From assembly GCF_017115165.1 (NCBI RefSeq), contig NZ_JABXKF010000055.1, positions 1-57,798 of the forward strand: a stretch of DNA of 57,798 nt, read 5' to 3'. A program made the translations under genes and the position numbers. Of the stretch, positions 1 to 9,520 are shown piece after piece. This DNA is from Nostoc sp. LPT (GTDB taxonomy: Bacteria; Cyanobacteriota; Cyanobacteriia; Cyanobacteriales; Nostocaceae). Under the pieces are notes generated by a model. The model saw nothing but the letters and a program-made list of their open reading frames with translations. It had not been told where the DNA came from and ran no database searches. How positions within the stretch are numbered: the first letter of the stretch is position 1; the number at the start of each line of letters is the position of its first letter.

Positions 1-105
1 TTGATAGACCCCTGACATTGGATATCCCTCTTCTCATTAAATCTTATTATCTCATCTGTAGCCAGCTTTTAGAGAATTAGTATAAATTCAGGTAGTTACT
101 AAAAA

Positions 106-144
106 TAAGGGTATTAGTAACTTGTCAAGTTACTAATACCCTTA
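106..144 (-). terminator. Terminator of metK, near-perfect palindrome
   Basis: Two 19-base arms pair exactly around a single central base (106-124 with 126-144). On the minus strand the stem is followed by a run of five T at 105-101. It lies 37 bases past the metK stop, as expected of an intrinsic terminator. The stem is long and AT-rich for this class, so it could also be a small palindromic repeat doing that job. Confidence 0.65.
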
Positions 145-180
145 CATAGATAAACTAAGTTTTTACAGTAGCGTATAAGT

Positions 181-1455
181 CTAAGTTACTGCCTGAGCAA
201 CTACTGCCGAAAGTGACTCATTCGCTGCTTGCTTCAACAATTCGGCTTTATCGGTCTGTTCCCAAGGCAAGTCTAAATCAGCCCGCCCAAAATGACCGTA
301 AGCCGCGACGTCCTGATAAAAACGTCCGCCTCGTTCACTTGGTAAGGTGCGTAAGTTGAAGGTATGGATAATCCCTGCTGGACGGAGTTCAAAGTGTTTG
401 TTGATTAATTCCAGTAAGGTTTCTTCATCCACTTTGCCAGTGCCAAAGGTATCCACTAGGATACTTGTTGGTCGCGCTACACCAATAGCATAAGATAGCT
501 GAATTTCAACTTTTTCTGCTAACCCGGCAGCGACAATATTTTTCGCGACATAACGAGCCGCATAAGCAGCAGAACGGTCAACTTTCGTGGGGTCTTTGCC
601 AGAAAAAGCGCCGCCACCATGTCGTGAATAGCCACCGTAGGTATCAACGATTATTTTCCGTCCTGTCAGACCAGAGTCTCCTTGAGGGCCACCAACGACA
701 AATTTGCCAGTGGGGTTGACTAAAAAACGTGTTTCCTGATTAGGCTTAACGTCAATGTCGCCAAAAACAGGTTCGACCACTGCTGACCAGAGGTCTTGTT
801 TAATTTTGGCTTGTACCGCCGCCTCATCCGTAATTTCCCCAATACTAGCTGTATGCTGGGTGGAAATTAGAATCGTATCAATACCAACTGGGCGTCCATC
901 TTCGTAGACCACAGTTACTTGGGTTTTACCGTCAGGACGCAGGTATGACAATTCACCTGTTTTGCGGACTGCTGCCAATCGGCGAGCAATGCGGTGGGCG
1001 AGACTGATGGGTAAAGGCATCAGTTCTGGTGTTTCGTTGCTGGCAAAGCCGAACATTATACCTTGATCGCCCGCGCCAATTTTGTCGAATTGTTCATCAC
1101 TATCTTGTTCGCGGGTTTCTTGGGCGGTGTTAACGCCTTGGGCAATATCGGGTGATTGTTCGTCTAAAGCCAGCAGAACGCTGGTACTGTTAGCAGAAAA
1201 GCCATTGTCAGCATTGGTATAACCAATTTCGGCAATTTTTTTCCGGGCGAGATTGACGAAATTCACATTGGCTTTGGTGGTTATTTCACCAGTGATTAGC
1301 ACCAAACCAGTATTAACTACGACTTCAGCGGCGACACGACTGCTAGGGTCTTGTGTCAATAGGGCATCCAGAATAGTATCAGAAATCTGATCGCAGATTT
1401 TATCTGGATGACCTTCGGTGACTGACTCAGAGGTAAATAGATATCGACGAGACAA
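181..1455 (-). CDS. metK: S-adenosylmethionine synthetase
   Basis: Makes S-adenosylmethionine from methionine and ATP in the cytosol, supplying the several SAM methyltransferases in this window among others. Family signatures are complete: GHPDKICDQ near the N-terminus, [12 protein letters not shown] in the ATP-binding region and [19 protein letters not shown] toward the C-terminus. Length (about 424 aa) is normal. The frame opens at an ATG at 1470, but that ATG lies just upstream of a strong GGAGGAA Shine-Dalgarno (1468-1462), six bases before a TTG at 1455. The TTG start gives an N-terminus [10 protein letters not shown], which fits family members as I remember them, so I place the start there; the alternative adds five residues. 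It is a single gene with its own terminator. Confidence 0.97.
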   Translation of the reverse strand: MSRRYLFTSESVTEGHPDKICDQISDTILDALLTQDPSSRVAAEVVVNTGLVLITGEITTKANVNFVNLARKKIAEIGYTNADNGFSANSTSVLLALDEQSPDIAQGVNTAQETREQDSDEQFDKIGAGDQGIMFGFASNETPELMPLPISLAHRIARRLAAVRKTGELSYLRPDGKTQVTVVYEDGRPVGIDTILISTQHTASIGEITDEAAVQAKIKQDLWSAVVEPVFGDIDVKPNQETRFLVNPTGKFVVGGPQGDSGLTGRKIIVDTYGGYSRHGGGAFSGKDPTKVDRSAAYAARYVAKNIVAAGLAEKVEIQLSYAIGVARPTSILVDTFGTGKVDEETLLELINKHFELRPAGIIHTFNLRTLPSERGGRFYQDVAAYGHFGRADLDLPWEQTDKAELLKQAANESLSAVVAQAVT

Positions 1456-1661
1456 AGGAAATTCCTCCATCGAGAGTTTTTTCGTTGACTAAAATGTAAG
1501 CATTTAGTTCAACTACTAATCTATGAAATCATAACAATATTTATACTTCAGTCGTTAGTATCTTCTTGATATTGATAAAAACCACTAACTATAAGGTAAA
1601 TATCCGTAAGTCAGATAAATGTATGCTAATTATTTTTTAGTTAAAATGTATTTAATAACAC

Positions 1662-1693
1662 AAAAAAAAAGGGGGACACCCGGAAGCGCCCCC
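1662..1693 (-). terminator. Intrinsic terminator of prk
   Basis: On the minus strand a GC-rich stem (five G paired to five C, with an imperfect upper part around CTTCCGG) is followed by nine T at 1670-1662. It sits about 28 bases past the prk stop codon. Confidence 0.8.
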
Positions 1694-1720
1694 ACAAGCT
1701 TTGACACAAACACTGCTGCT

Positions 1721-2725
1721 TTAAACCTGAACCGCTAACTTTGCTTCCGTAGCTGTCAACCGCTCATAAGCAGCACGCATCTTCAAACCTGTAAGCACTT
1801 GGAAGAAACCAGTTCCATTATTGGAACCTGGATACTCGCGGTGCTGGAGTAACAAGTGAGTCAATTCACCCTGATATTTTGTGGATGTATTGCTGAGATG
1901 AGTTTCGATGTAAATGACTTCTTCCAAGTTGTCAAATTGACCATCCACCTCTAGTACTGAGACATAGCGGCCGTAGTAAACATCTGAACCATAGTATAGT
2001 TGCATACCAGGATAAGAACAGGTCAGCTTACGTCCACAGGGAGTCCAATTGATTGTTGACCCTTCATCAAATAGGTAGGTTGGATCGAAGCCTTCCTTAC
2101 CTTCCCGTTGGAGCATACGTACCCGTAAGACTCTACGTTCGGTGTCGTTTTTGATCAAGTTTGTGGGCAATACCTGGAGAACCACATCAGCAAATTCTCT
2201 TTGCGGTTCGATAAATTTATCAAAGTCAGGTTTGCGGGAATTGATTTGCGCTAACACATCTTCGTAGCGATGACCGCGTTCAGCCATATCTCGCTGGATT
2301 TTCCAGGCAATTTTGACCTCATCGCTAATGTCAAAATAAACACTGAAGTCGATTAGCGATCGCACCCGCTCATCATATAAAGGATGCAGTCCCTCAATAA
2401 CTATAATGTGATTCGACTCGATCCGCTCTGGCGGATCGAGCAAGCCGGTTTCGTGGTTGTAAATCGGCTTATCAATCGCTTCACCACTTTTGAGCGCTTT
2501 AATTTGCTCATACATCAGATCAAAATTGTTTGCCCTGGGGTCCAGTGCCGTTATCCCCGTTTCTTTGCGCTGTTTGCGATCCAAGGAATGATAGTCATCC
2601 AAGCAGATGACTGTCATTAAATCTTCACCAAACAAATCTATCAAACGACGCAAAAACGTAGATTTACCGCACCCAGAGTCTCCGGCTACTCCAATCAGTA
2701 CCACGCGTTCTGGCTTTCTTGTCAT
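1721..2725 (-). CDS. prk: Phosphoribulokinase
   Basis: Phosphorylates ribulose 5-phosphate to ribulose 1,5-bisphosphate, the Calvin-cycle step that regenerates the Rubisco substrate. The P-loop GDSGCGKST lies at residues 15-23. Cys19 (inside the P-loop) and Cys41 (VICLDDYH) are the pair known for thioredoxin/CP12 redox control, and the C-terminal pair TPCGRKLTC is also present, so the enzyme should be light-regulated. The length of 334 aa is normal for the cyanobacterial/plant type. The ATG at 2725 follows an AGAGGAG Shine-Dalgarno. It is monocistronic with its own terminator. Confidence 0.97.
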   Translation of the reverse strand: MTRKPERVVLIGVAGDSGCGKSTFLRRLIDLFGEDLMTVICLDDYHSLDRKQRKETGITALDPRANNFDLMYEQIKALKSGEAIDKPIYNHETGLLDPPERIESNHIIVIEGLHPLYDERVRSLIDFSVYFDISDEVKIAWKIQRDMAERGHRYEDVLAQINSRKPDFDKFIEPQREFADVVLQVLPTNLIKNDTERRVLRVRMLQREGKEGFDPTYLFDEGSTINWTPCGRKLTCSYPGMQLYYGSDVYYGRYVSVLEVDGQFDNLEEVIYIETHLSNTSTKYQGELTHLLLQHREYPGSNNGTGFFQVLTGLKMRAAYERLTATEAKLAVQV

Positions 2726-2867
2726 AAATCTCCTCTAAAATACTAAAGTTGTGTCAATAATTTTTCACACAGCAGATTCTGAAGCCAGGAGTTTACCCCT
2801 TTGGTTTATCCTGCGTTCTTGCTACCTAGCACATCTATAAGACACCAAGCGGGTAGGCAACAAAGTA

Positions 2868-2933
2868 ATCAGGAGGCAGGGGGCAGGAGGCAGGAGGTAG
2901 GAAACAGGAGTAACCCACGTTTAAAAGCGTGGG
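2868..2933. repeat. Heptamer repeat tract plus hairpin
   Basis: About five degenerate heptamers (ggaggca, gggggca, ggaggca and relatives) run directly into a six-base-pair stem with loop TTTAAAAG. Heptanucleotide short tandem repeats are a known feature of Nostocales genomes. The hairpin may be a remnant transposon end, but no transposase is nearby. Confidence 0.5.
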
Positions 2934-4029
2934 ACTTAGGCTGTAGATGCCTCGAATCTCGCGGCACTTTTCGCTCAATACAATTCTTATTTTTAAACTG
3001 GGCTTTTGACCCAGAAATAAAAAAAAATTCATTCATACTTCTTTTTTCCTGCCTTGTCTACGACACGCTGCGCGATCTGCCCTTTGCCTCCTGCCTTCTC
3101 TTTTAAGTTGCTACTCGTCGGACTAGCCTGAATGTTGGTGCCGGTAAGTATTTAATCCTAGTGATATATTTGATTTTAACAGAAGGGGGTATCCCATACA
3201 AGATTGCTGTCAAGAAGAATTAATATGGTTTATCAATCATTTTTTTGTTAATTTAGTTGTTAATTTAAAATGGGGATCAGTACCGCCCATCAGCGTTGCA
3301 CCTTTATCACTCTGCTACTTGTGACTCTATAGAATCAAGACTATAAGGTATAATTTATTATTGCCGCAAATTTCTAATGTTCCTAAATTGTAATTCCTGC
3401 TCGACAATACTTAATCTATTCAAAGCAAAAATCTATCCAACGAATGAGGAAACAACTTGCATTACTCAAATTATTGGCTGTAAATTTATGGATATGCTCA
3501 TATAGAAGCGTTGACGTTATGGCAAAGTACTGATAAAAGGTTGGCAGATTTTTCGCATCAAGTGAAACTAATTTCAGTTGCTTGAATTACGATTCTCTAT
3601 CTTGTTATGTTTGTAGCTAAAGTTGTCCTAGTTATGTAATTATTTATAGACAGGTAATGAAGATAGCTAACAACATTCCAGAAGAGTAGTAGATTTGGAG
3701 AAGTAAAACCGATCGTGAAGAAAACCTTCCTCTCTTGGCATTCTCCGATTTAAACCCCTAGAGTAAGCAAGCACTAAAGACAAATTTTGGAGGAAAACTG
3801 AGCGGTAGCTTCCACCGAATCAAAGCAGTTCTCCAAGAATATCTCCTATTGTGAGCTGCTCATTGGGTGCTAAGGTAAAAAGCTATCTCCCTGATGGGGG
3901 TGGTAGTTAACGAAAAAAAGATTAAATTGATTCATTATTAACATTCTCCACAAGACTTATCCTTTACCTTAGAAGGTGAACAGGTGTGTTTTTTGCTATG
4001 CCTGCATGTCTTTGGTGAGTGTACTTAGC

Positions 4030-4057
4030 AAGGCATTAATTTAATGATGCCTTTTTC
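4030..4057 (+). terminator. Terminator-like hairpin in petH leader
   Basis: AAGGCAT (4030-4036) pairs with ATGCCTT (4047-4053), followed by a T run and CC. It lies about 110 bases before the petH start, on the coding strand of petH. It could end a leader transcript or act in attenuation; transcription from upstream promoters would have to pass it. Confidence 0.4.
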
Positions 4058-4144
4058 CTTCAAAGCCAGTTTTGTGAAACGAAAATCCGGTAAACTAAAG
4101 CTGGCAAGGTAAGGGAATAGTTTTTTTGAAAAACGGTTAAGTAA

Positions 4145-5511
<1,367 letters not shown>

Positions 5512-5512
<1 letters not shown>

Positions 5513-5681
5513 GTGCTGAGTGCTGAGTTCTGAGTTATGAATGAGTAGGGTGGGCAGTGCCTACCCTACAATTGTTTTATATAGATGTATAGATGGCTGA
5601 GAAAAGAGTTCTCAGTTCTGGGCGGGTAAAGTATTAAATACTTGTTACTACTCAGCACTCAGCACTCAGCACTCAGCACTT
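5512..5681. repeat. Inverted pair of heptamer arrays
   Basis: Four heptamers of the AGTGCTG type (5512-5539, the first one using the last base of the petH stop codon) face about four CAGCACT units at 5651-5681. The two arrays are reverse complements and could fold into a long stem around a ~110-base loop. Copies of the same unit recur at 42760-42850 and 43319-43350. Confidence 0.75.
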
Positions 5682-5701
5682 AAAAATGAATTGGGTGCAT
5701 A

Positions 5702-6988
5702 ATGGGTGTGAAACTAGGAATACTGGGATTAGGCACCGTGGGAACGGGAACAGTGCAGTTGTTGCAAGATAGCACTGGGCGTCATCCATTGTTGCAAGAG
5801 ATAGAAATTTATCGGGTGGGAGTGCGATCACTAGATAAACCCCGTGCAGTAGAATTGTCTACGGAAGTCTTAACTACAGATTTAGAATCTATTGTCAACG
5901 ACCCGGCAGTAGATATAGTTGTTGAGGTCATGGGAGGACTGGAGCCGGCGCGATCGCTCATTCTCAAAGCTTTAAGTAATGGTAAGCATGTTGTCACAGC
6001 CAATAAAGCAGCGATCGCCCGCTTCGGAGCAGAAATTTTCACCACTGCCAATCAAGCTGGCGTATACGTGATGTTAGAAGCCGCTGTGGGTGGTGGTATT
6101 CCAGTGATTCAACCTTTAAAGCAATCTTTAAGTGTTAACCGAATTCACACTGTAACAGGCATCATTAACGGTACAACAAACTACATCCTGACACGGATGC
6201 AAACAGAAGGCAGCAACTTCAATGATGTTTTAGCTGATGCCCAGCGATTAGGTTATGCTGAGGCTGACCCCACCGCTGATATCGATGGCTTAGACGCAGC
6301 AGATAAAATTGCCATCCTCGCATCATTAGGCTTCGGGGGACGCATCAACCTCCAAGATGTTTATACTGAGGGGATTCGGCAAGTGAGCAAAACAGATATT
6401 GCCTACGCCGAAAAATTGGGATTTGTGATTAAATTGTTAGCGATCGCTAAACGTGATACTCCCTCATCCCCCCTTTCCGTCAGAGTTCATCCTACCTTAG
6501 TGCCTCAAGCCCACCCTTTGGCTAGCATTAACGGCGTTTACAATGCGATTCTTGTCGAAGGAGAACCTATTGGGCAAGTAATGTTTTTTGGCCCTGGTGC
6601 TGGTGCTGGTGCAACTGCCAGTGCTGTCACGTCAGATATTTTGAATTTAGTTGCTGTCCTCAAAACTAATACAGCAGTTACAAATCCATTATTAACTTGT
6701 GGGCATCAGGAATACTGCCAAATTGCACCGATGGCAGACTTGATAACTCGATTTTACGCCCGTTTTCTCACCAATGACCAACCCGGAGTTATCGGTAAAT
6801 TGGGTACTTGCTTTGGCAATTATGGCGTTAGCTTAGAGTCAATTGTCCAAACAGGCTTTCAAGGGGAACTAGCAGAGATTGTAGTTGTTACCCATGATGT
6901 GCCAGAAGGCAACTTTCGGCAAGCTTTGGCAGAAATTCGGAATTTCTCTGCGATCGAAAGCATTCCCAGCTTACTGCGTGTACTTTGA
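5702..6988 (+). CDS. hom: Homoserine dehydrogenase
   Basis: Reduces aspartate semialdehyde to homoserine, the branch point toward threonine and methionine. The N-terminal Rossmann motif GLGTVGTG (residues 8-15) binds NAD(P). The catalytic domain contains VTANKAAIA, the GIINGTTNYIL signature and AEADPTADIDGLDAADK. A C-terminal ACT domain (residues ~350-428, ITRFYARFLTNDQPGVIGKL onward) senses threonine. There is no fused aspartokinase, and 428 aa is the normal length for the monofunctional enzyme. The start ATG follows the heptamer array by about 20 bases and has no clear Shine-Dalgarno. Cyanobacterial genomes sometimes name this gene thrA. Confidence 0.95.
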   Translation: MGVKLGILGLGTVGTGTVQLLQDSTGRHPLLQEIEIYRVGVRSLDKPRAVELSTEVLTTDLESIVNDPAVDIVVEVMGGLEPARSLILKALSNGKHVVTANKAAIARFGAEIFTTANQAGVYVMLEAAVGGGIPVIQPLKQSLSVNRIHTVTGIINGTTNYILTRMQTEGSNFNDVLADAQRLGYAEADPTADIDGLDAADKIAILASLGFGGRINLQDVYTEGIRQVSKTDIAYAEKLGFVIKLLAIAKRDTPSSPLSVRVHPTLVPQAHPLASINGVYNAILVEGEPIGQVMFFGPGAGAGATASAVTSDILNLVAVLKTNTAVTNPLLTCGHQEYCQIAPMADLITRFYARFLTNDQPGVIGKLGTCFGNYGVSLESIVQTGFQGELAEIVVVTHDVPEGNFRQALAEIRNFSAIESIPSLLRVL

Positions 6989-7002
6989 GATTAGTTGGGA
7001 GT

Positions 7003-7139
7003 TAATACTGTTTGGTTAAAGTAGAGACGCGATCAATCGCCGTCTCTACAATAATCAGTCTTTCGTCTTGACGGCGATTTCTCGCATCTTTGGCAATCAA
7101 TAATTTTCATCAAAAAACTTTAACCGAACCGTATTGAGT
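7003..7139. repeat. MITE-like element, family 1 copy A
   Basis: About 137 bases bounded by imperfect inverted repeats of 21 bases (17 of 21 match; right end reads CTCAATACGGTTCGGTTAAAG on the minus strand). It contains an internal hairpin GTAGAGACG...CGTCTCTAC at 7022-7049. A second element with the same ends lies at 41126-41463. It has no coding capacity, so it would move only with a transposase in trans. Confidence 0.55.
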
Positions 7140-7224
7140 CGGGAGTGAGGCTCGTCAAGTCGCTCTTGCTCCAATTTCTAATTACTCCAAAGGATTACAA
7201 TCTCCATCTTATACAGACCAAGCT

Positions 7225-7515
7225 GTGAATAAAACTTGGTTAACTATACAAGCTAAACTAAAAAATCAACTTACACCCCAGCGCGAGGCTATACCTATAA
7301 CCTCTGCAACCAACCCATCAACTGCCCTCACTCCCTTTCCCGAGCATACGCAGCTACCAGAGTCTGATAGTAATTTTGTGTTCGCGATCACCCAATGGGA
7401 AAAGTTTCGCTTTAATCCTCCACCGTCTCGCCAGCAGTTGGAAGCATTGGCTGTTGTAGTGGGGGTTGATGTCGATAGGTTCGTGCAAATCAAGCACCTG
7501 CTGGGGTGGGAATGA
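7225..7515 (+). CDS. Small hypothetical protein
   Basis: A 96-residue frame from a GTG. I do not recognise the family. The C-terminal half (WEKFRFNPPPSRQQLEALAV through QIKHLLGWE) looks like a compact, protein-like alpha-helical segment, and the N-terminal part is Pro/Thr-rich and likely flexible. No clear Shine-Dalgarno is visible, and the opposite strand is also open, so the call is uncertain. It may be the surviving part of a longer gene. Confidence 0.4.
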   Translation: MNKTWLTIQAKLKNQLTPQREAIPITSATNPSTALTPFPEHTQLPESDSNFVFAITQWEKFRFNPPPSRQQLEALAVVVGVDVDRFVQIKHLLGWE

Positions 7516-8048
7516 AAATGGAGCCGATTCGGTTATGCGCTGCTTGTTATACCAAGTTACTATGTCACAAGATTGAATGGCAGTTGAAGGTGACACTGGG
7601 ATGCGTAGGCGTTCGCGTAGCGTCTTGTAGAGAAGCCCGTCGCAGACATCGCCAGAAATTACACTTGCGAGCAAAGTGTCCTAACCGTGGGTAAGGTTGA
7701 AAGATAGATTATGTCTGTAGTGTTTTTGCCCGTCAAGGAAATGATAAAGTTGCAGAAGGCTGTCTAACTACCCACAACGCTTATTAACTGTCACCAACAG
7801 ATTAAATGCTAGTTACAAATTTTGTGATTACATAAACTGCATCATGTACTAAAATAGATAGTACACATGAACTATTCCGATTGGCATCTAAACCTGAAAG
7901 TGTCAAGAGCTGAATACAACTCATTATAATAAAGCGATATCAATCCATGAAAAGCTCTCAAACAGTAGAGTTGTCAATGGAATGATTTTACCTATTAATA
8001 TTTATTAAATTCCTAAAAAAGTCTTATGGTTAGCAAAGAGAGAGAACG
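7516..8048. other. Intergenic region before the toxin-antitoxin pair
   Basis: No gene seen. A dispersed palindromic repeat (GTTCGCGTAGCGTC type) occupies 7603-7653. A weak promoter candidate for the downstream pair is TTGTCA at 7971-7976 with TATTAA at 7993-7998 (16-base spacing). A Shine-Dalgarno AGAGAGAG stands just before the ATG at 8049. Confidence 0.45.
7603..7653. repeat. Dispersed palindromic repeat
   Basis: A short GC-rich tract built around GCGTTCGCGTAGCGTC and GTAGAGAAG. Related tracts occur near 3058, 15889, 17877, 32350 and 41376 in this window, in both orientations, always between genes or in spacer DNA. This is a common small dispersed repeat type of Nostocales. Confidence 0.6.
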
Positions 8049-8534
8049 ATGTTGGAGAAGCTCATAAAATATTTTGTCTACGCGACAAAAGGTTATATTA
8101 CAAAAACACAGCTAATCAAGTTTTTGTATTTAGCTGATCTTTACTCTGTCAAATGGACAGCAAAGCAGCTGACACATCTAGATTGGCGTTATTATTACTA
8201 TGGCCCTTGGAATGAGGATATAGATAATACTTTAAATCAAATGGATGGTAAAGAAATATCTCAAGAATCTCAGGGAGATACAATACTTATCAAACTTGGT
8301 GCCCAAGCAGGTAATGTAGATGATTTAGAATTGCCTGTAAGTTTGACGTTAGTACTGGATAATATTAGGAGAGAATGGGCTGGTGCAGGACAAGATAAAC
8401 TTACTCAGTTACTAGAGTATGTATATAACACTGCTCCCATGATGGAAGTAAAAGATACCTACAGACCTGAAGAAAAAGTTAAACTTAACTTACAAGCAGA
8501 AAGAGATAGATTAATCAATGAGTTAGGCAATTAG
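8049..8534 (+). CDS. Panacea/SocA-like (DUF4065) antitoxin
   Basis: A 161-residue protein with the hallmark of the Panacea (DUF4065, SocA/GepA-like) domain: an N-terminal helix followed by TKTQLIKFLYLADLYSVK, then LTHLDWRYYYYGPWNEDI. Panacea proteins are known antitoxins that neutralise many unrelated toxin folds encoded next to them. The ATG follows AGAGAGAG. The gene ends nine bases before the start of the MazF/PemK-like gene, so the two are co-transcribed, antitoxin first. In this pair it is inferred to bind and silence the downstream toxin; that pairing is inference from gene order. No second domain is visible beyond the Panacea fold. Confidence 0.75.
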   Translation: MLEKLIKYFVYATKGYITKTQLIKFLYLADLYSVKWTAKQLTHLDWRYYYYGPWNEDIDNTLNQMDGKEISQESQGDTILIKLGAQAGNVDDLELPVSLTLVLDNIRREWAGAGQDKLTQLLEYVYNTAPMMEVKDTYRPEEKVKLNLQAERDRLINELGN

Positions 8535-8543
8535 GATTATCAG

Positions 8544-9158
8544 GTGGCTGGACAAAAACCTAGACAAGGTTGGATCTATTTTATTAATCCCTATAGGGTA
8601 TCTCTACGTTGCAGAGTTGGACACACTCATATTTATGATTTGGATGAGCCAGGTGAAGTACAATGTCAGACTATCTCTTGCACTGAAAACATCAATTCTA
8701 GTAGAGTTTTTAGAGGAACGCATCCTTATGTAGTTTGGACAGGTGATGAGTTTCAGGATGAGTCAGGTTATATAGCAACTTTTTCTGTTATTCCTCTAAC
8801 CTCACAAACAACATCTAACGGTTTACCAACAACGTATCCAATTAACCCTACTAGCCAAAACGGTCTTGACAAAAATTCTTATGTCCTGGTTCATCAACTG
8901 TGTACTGTTGATGCTAATTGCTTTAAAGACTCAGCAGGAAATTGGTTGGAACGTATGGGACAACTAGCTAAAGCAGATAAAGATGCTATAGAGCAGCGTT
9001 TAAAGTATTTTTTAAATATTCTAGACAATCCTAGTGATGACTGGTTTGCTCAAAATGCAACTATAGAGCTTTTACAAAAAGTTTTTTATTTTCTGCCTGA
9101 CGAAAATACAAAAAATAGAGCCATAGAAGAATTAATAAACAATTTAGGCCGCTCGTAA
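8544..9158 (+). CDS. MazF/PemK-like toxin with Cys/His insert
   Basis: A 204-residue protein. The pieces RQGWIYFINP, PYVVWTGDEF, ATFSVIPLTSQ and NSYVLVHQLCTVDANCF follow the order of strands in MazF/PemK endoribonucleases (compare the family pattern of a G-D/W-hydrophobic strand, RPALVV, VVPLTS and DQIRTVD). Between the first two, where MazF has a short loop, lie about 35 extra residues with CRVGH and CQTISC, a possible zinc-binding loop. A helical tail of about 45 residues follows the core. The start is a GTG nine bases after the antitoxin stop. It probably cuts RNA when free of antitoxin. The assignment rests on pattern alone; the catalytic Arg usual in the insert region is not obvious. Confidence 0.55.
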   Translation: MAGQKPRQGWIYFINPYRVSLRCRVGHTHIYDLDEPGEVQCQTISCTENINSSRVFRGTHPYVVWTGDEFQDESGYIATFSVIPLTSQTTSNGLPTTYPINPTSQNGLDKNSYVLVHQLCTVDANCFKDSAGNWLERMGQLAKADKDAIEQRLKYFLNILDNPSDDWFAQNATIELLQKVFYFLPDENTKNRAIEELINNLGRS

Positions 9159-9166
9159 ATCAGTAG

Positions 9167-9520
9167 TCATTGCTGACAATTTTTCTGTAACTTTATCTCT
9201 AACTCTTCCCAGTCAGGCAGATAAGCAAACATAAAACACTTAAACAGTTTACCGTGGTTAGGAACGAGGAGATGTACGAGTTCGTGAACAATGACAAATT
9301 CGCCCAATTCTTTTGGTAAGTCTAGCAGTTCAGTATTTAAAGTTAAGCGTCCTGTGGTAGAAATAGATGCCCATTTGCGCTTCATGGGACGCAGTTGAAT
9401 TTGTTTGACTTGAACTTTAATCCGATCGCTCCATTCTCCCACAGCATCCTTAAGTGCTTGCGCGTCTTTCCATTTTGGATTTTGGATTTTAGATTTTGGA
9501 TTGTCGCAGCTAGCAATCAT
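9167..9520 (-). CDS. DUF45/YgjP-like zinc metallopeptidase
   Basis: A 117-residue protein with the zinc motif HELVHLLVPNHGKLF, typical of the YgjP/DUF45 (M48-like) fold, and the preceding WASISTTGRLTLNTELLDLP strand region. It is shorter than free-standing family members because the N-terminal part is reduced. Small DUF45 proteins are commonly found beside type I restriction genes; their role there is not established. Its ATG overlaps the hsdR stop by four bases (ATGA), so it is translated with hsdR. The first ~17 residues (NPKSKIQNPKWK) are encoded by an attttgg-type heptamer repeat, so that extension may be recent or the start may lie further in. Confidence 0.75.
   Translation of the reverse strand: MIASCDNPKSKIQNPKWKDAQALKDAVGEWSDRIKVQVKQIQLRPMKRKWASISTTGRLTLNTELLDLPKELGEFVIVHELVHLLVPNHGKLFKCFMFAYLPDWEELEIKLQKNCQQ

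Noticed and set aside
2868..2960. IS200/IS605 element suggested by a CCCACG/CGTGGG hairpin
   Set aside because: No transposase or TnpB frame is nearby and the second end was not found; only a possible remnant.
2801..3106. 101-residue frame between prk and petH
   Set aside because: It translates heptamer and palindrome repeats; the opposite strand is also open and no ribosome site is seen.
3635..3652. TGTA-N8-TAGA upstream of petH as an NtcA site
   Set aside because: The right half differs from the GTAN8TAC consensus, no -10 box lies at the usual distance, and it is over 500 bases from the start.
7506..7694. 62-residue plus-strand frame after the small hypothetical gene
   Set aside because: It runs through a dispersed palindromic repeat and lacks similarity to any protein pattern.
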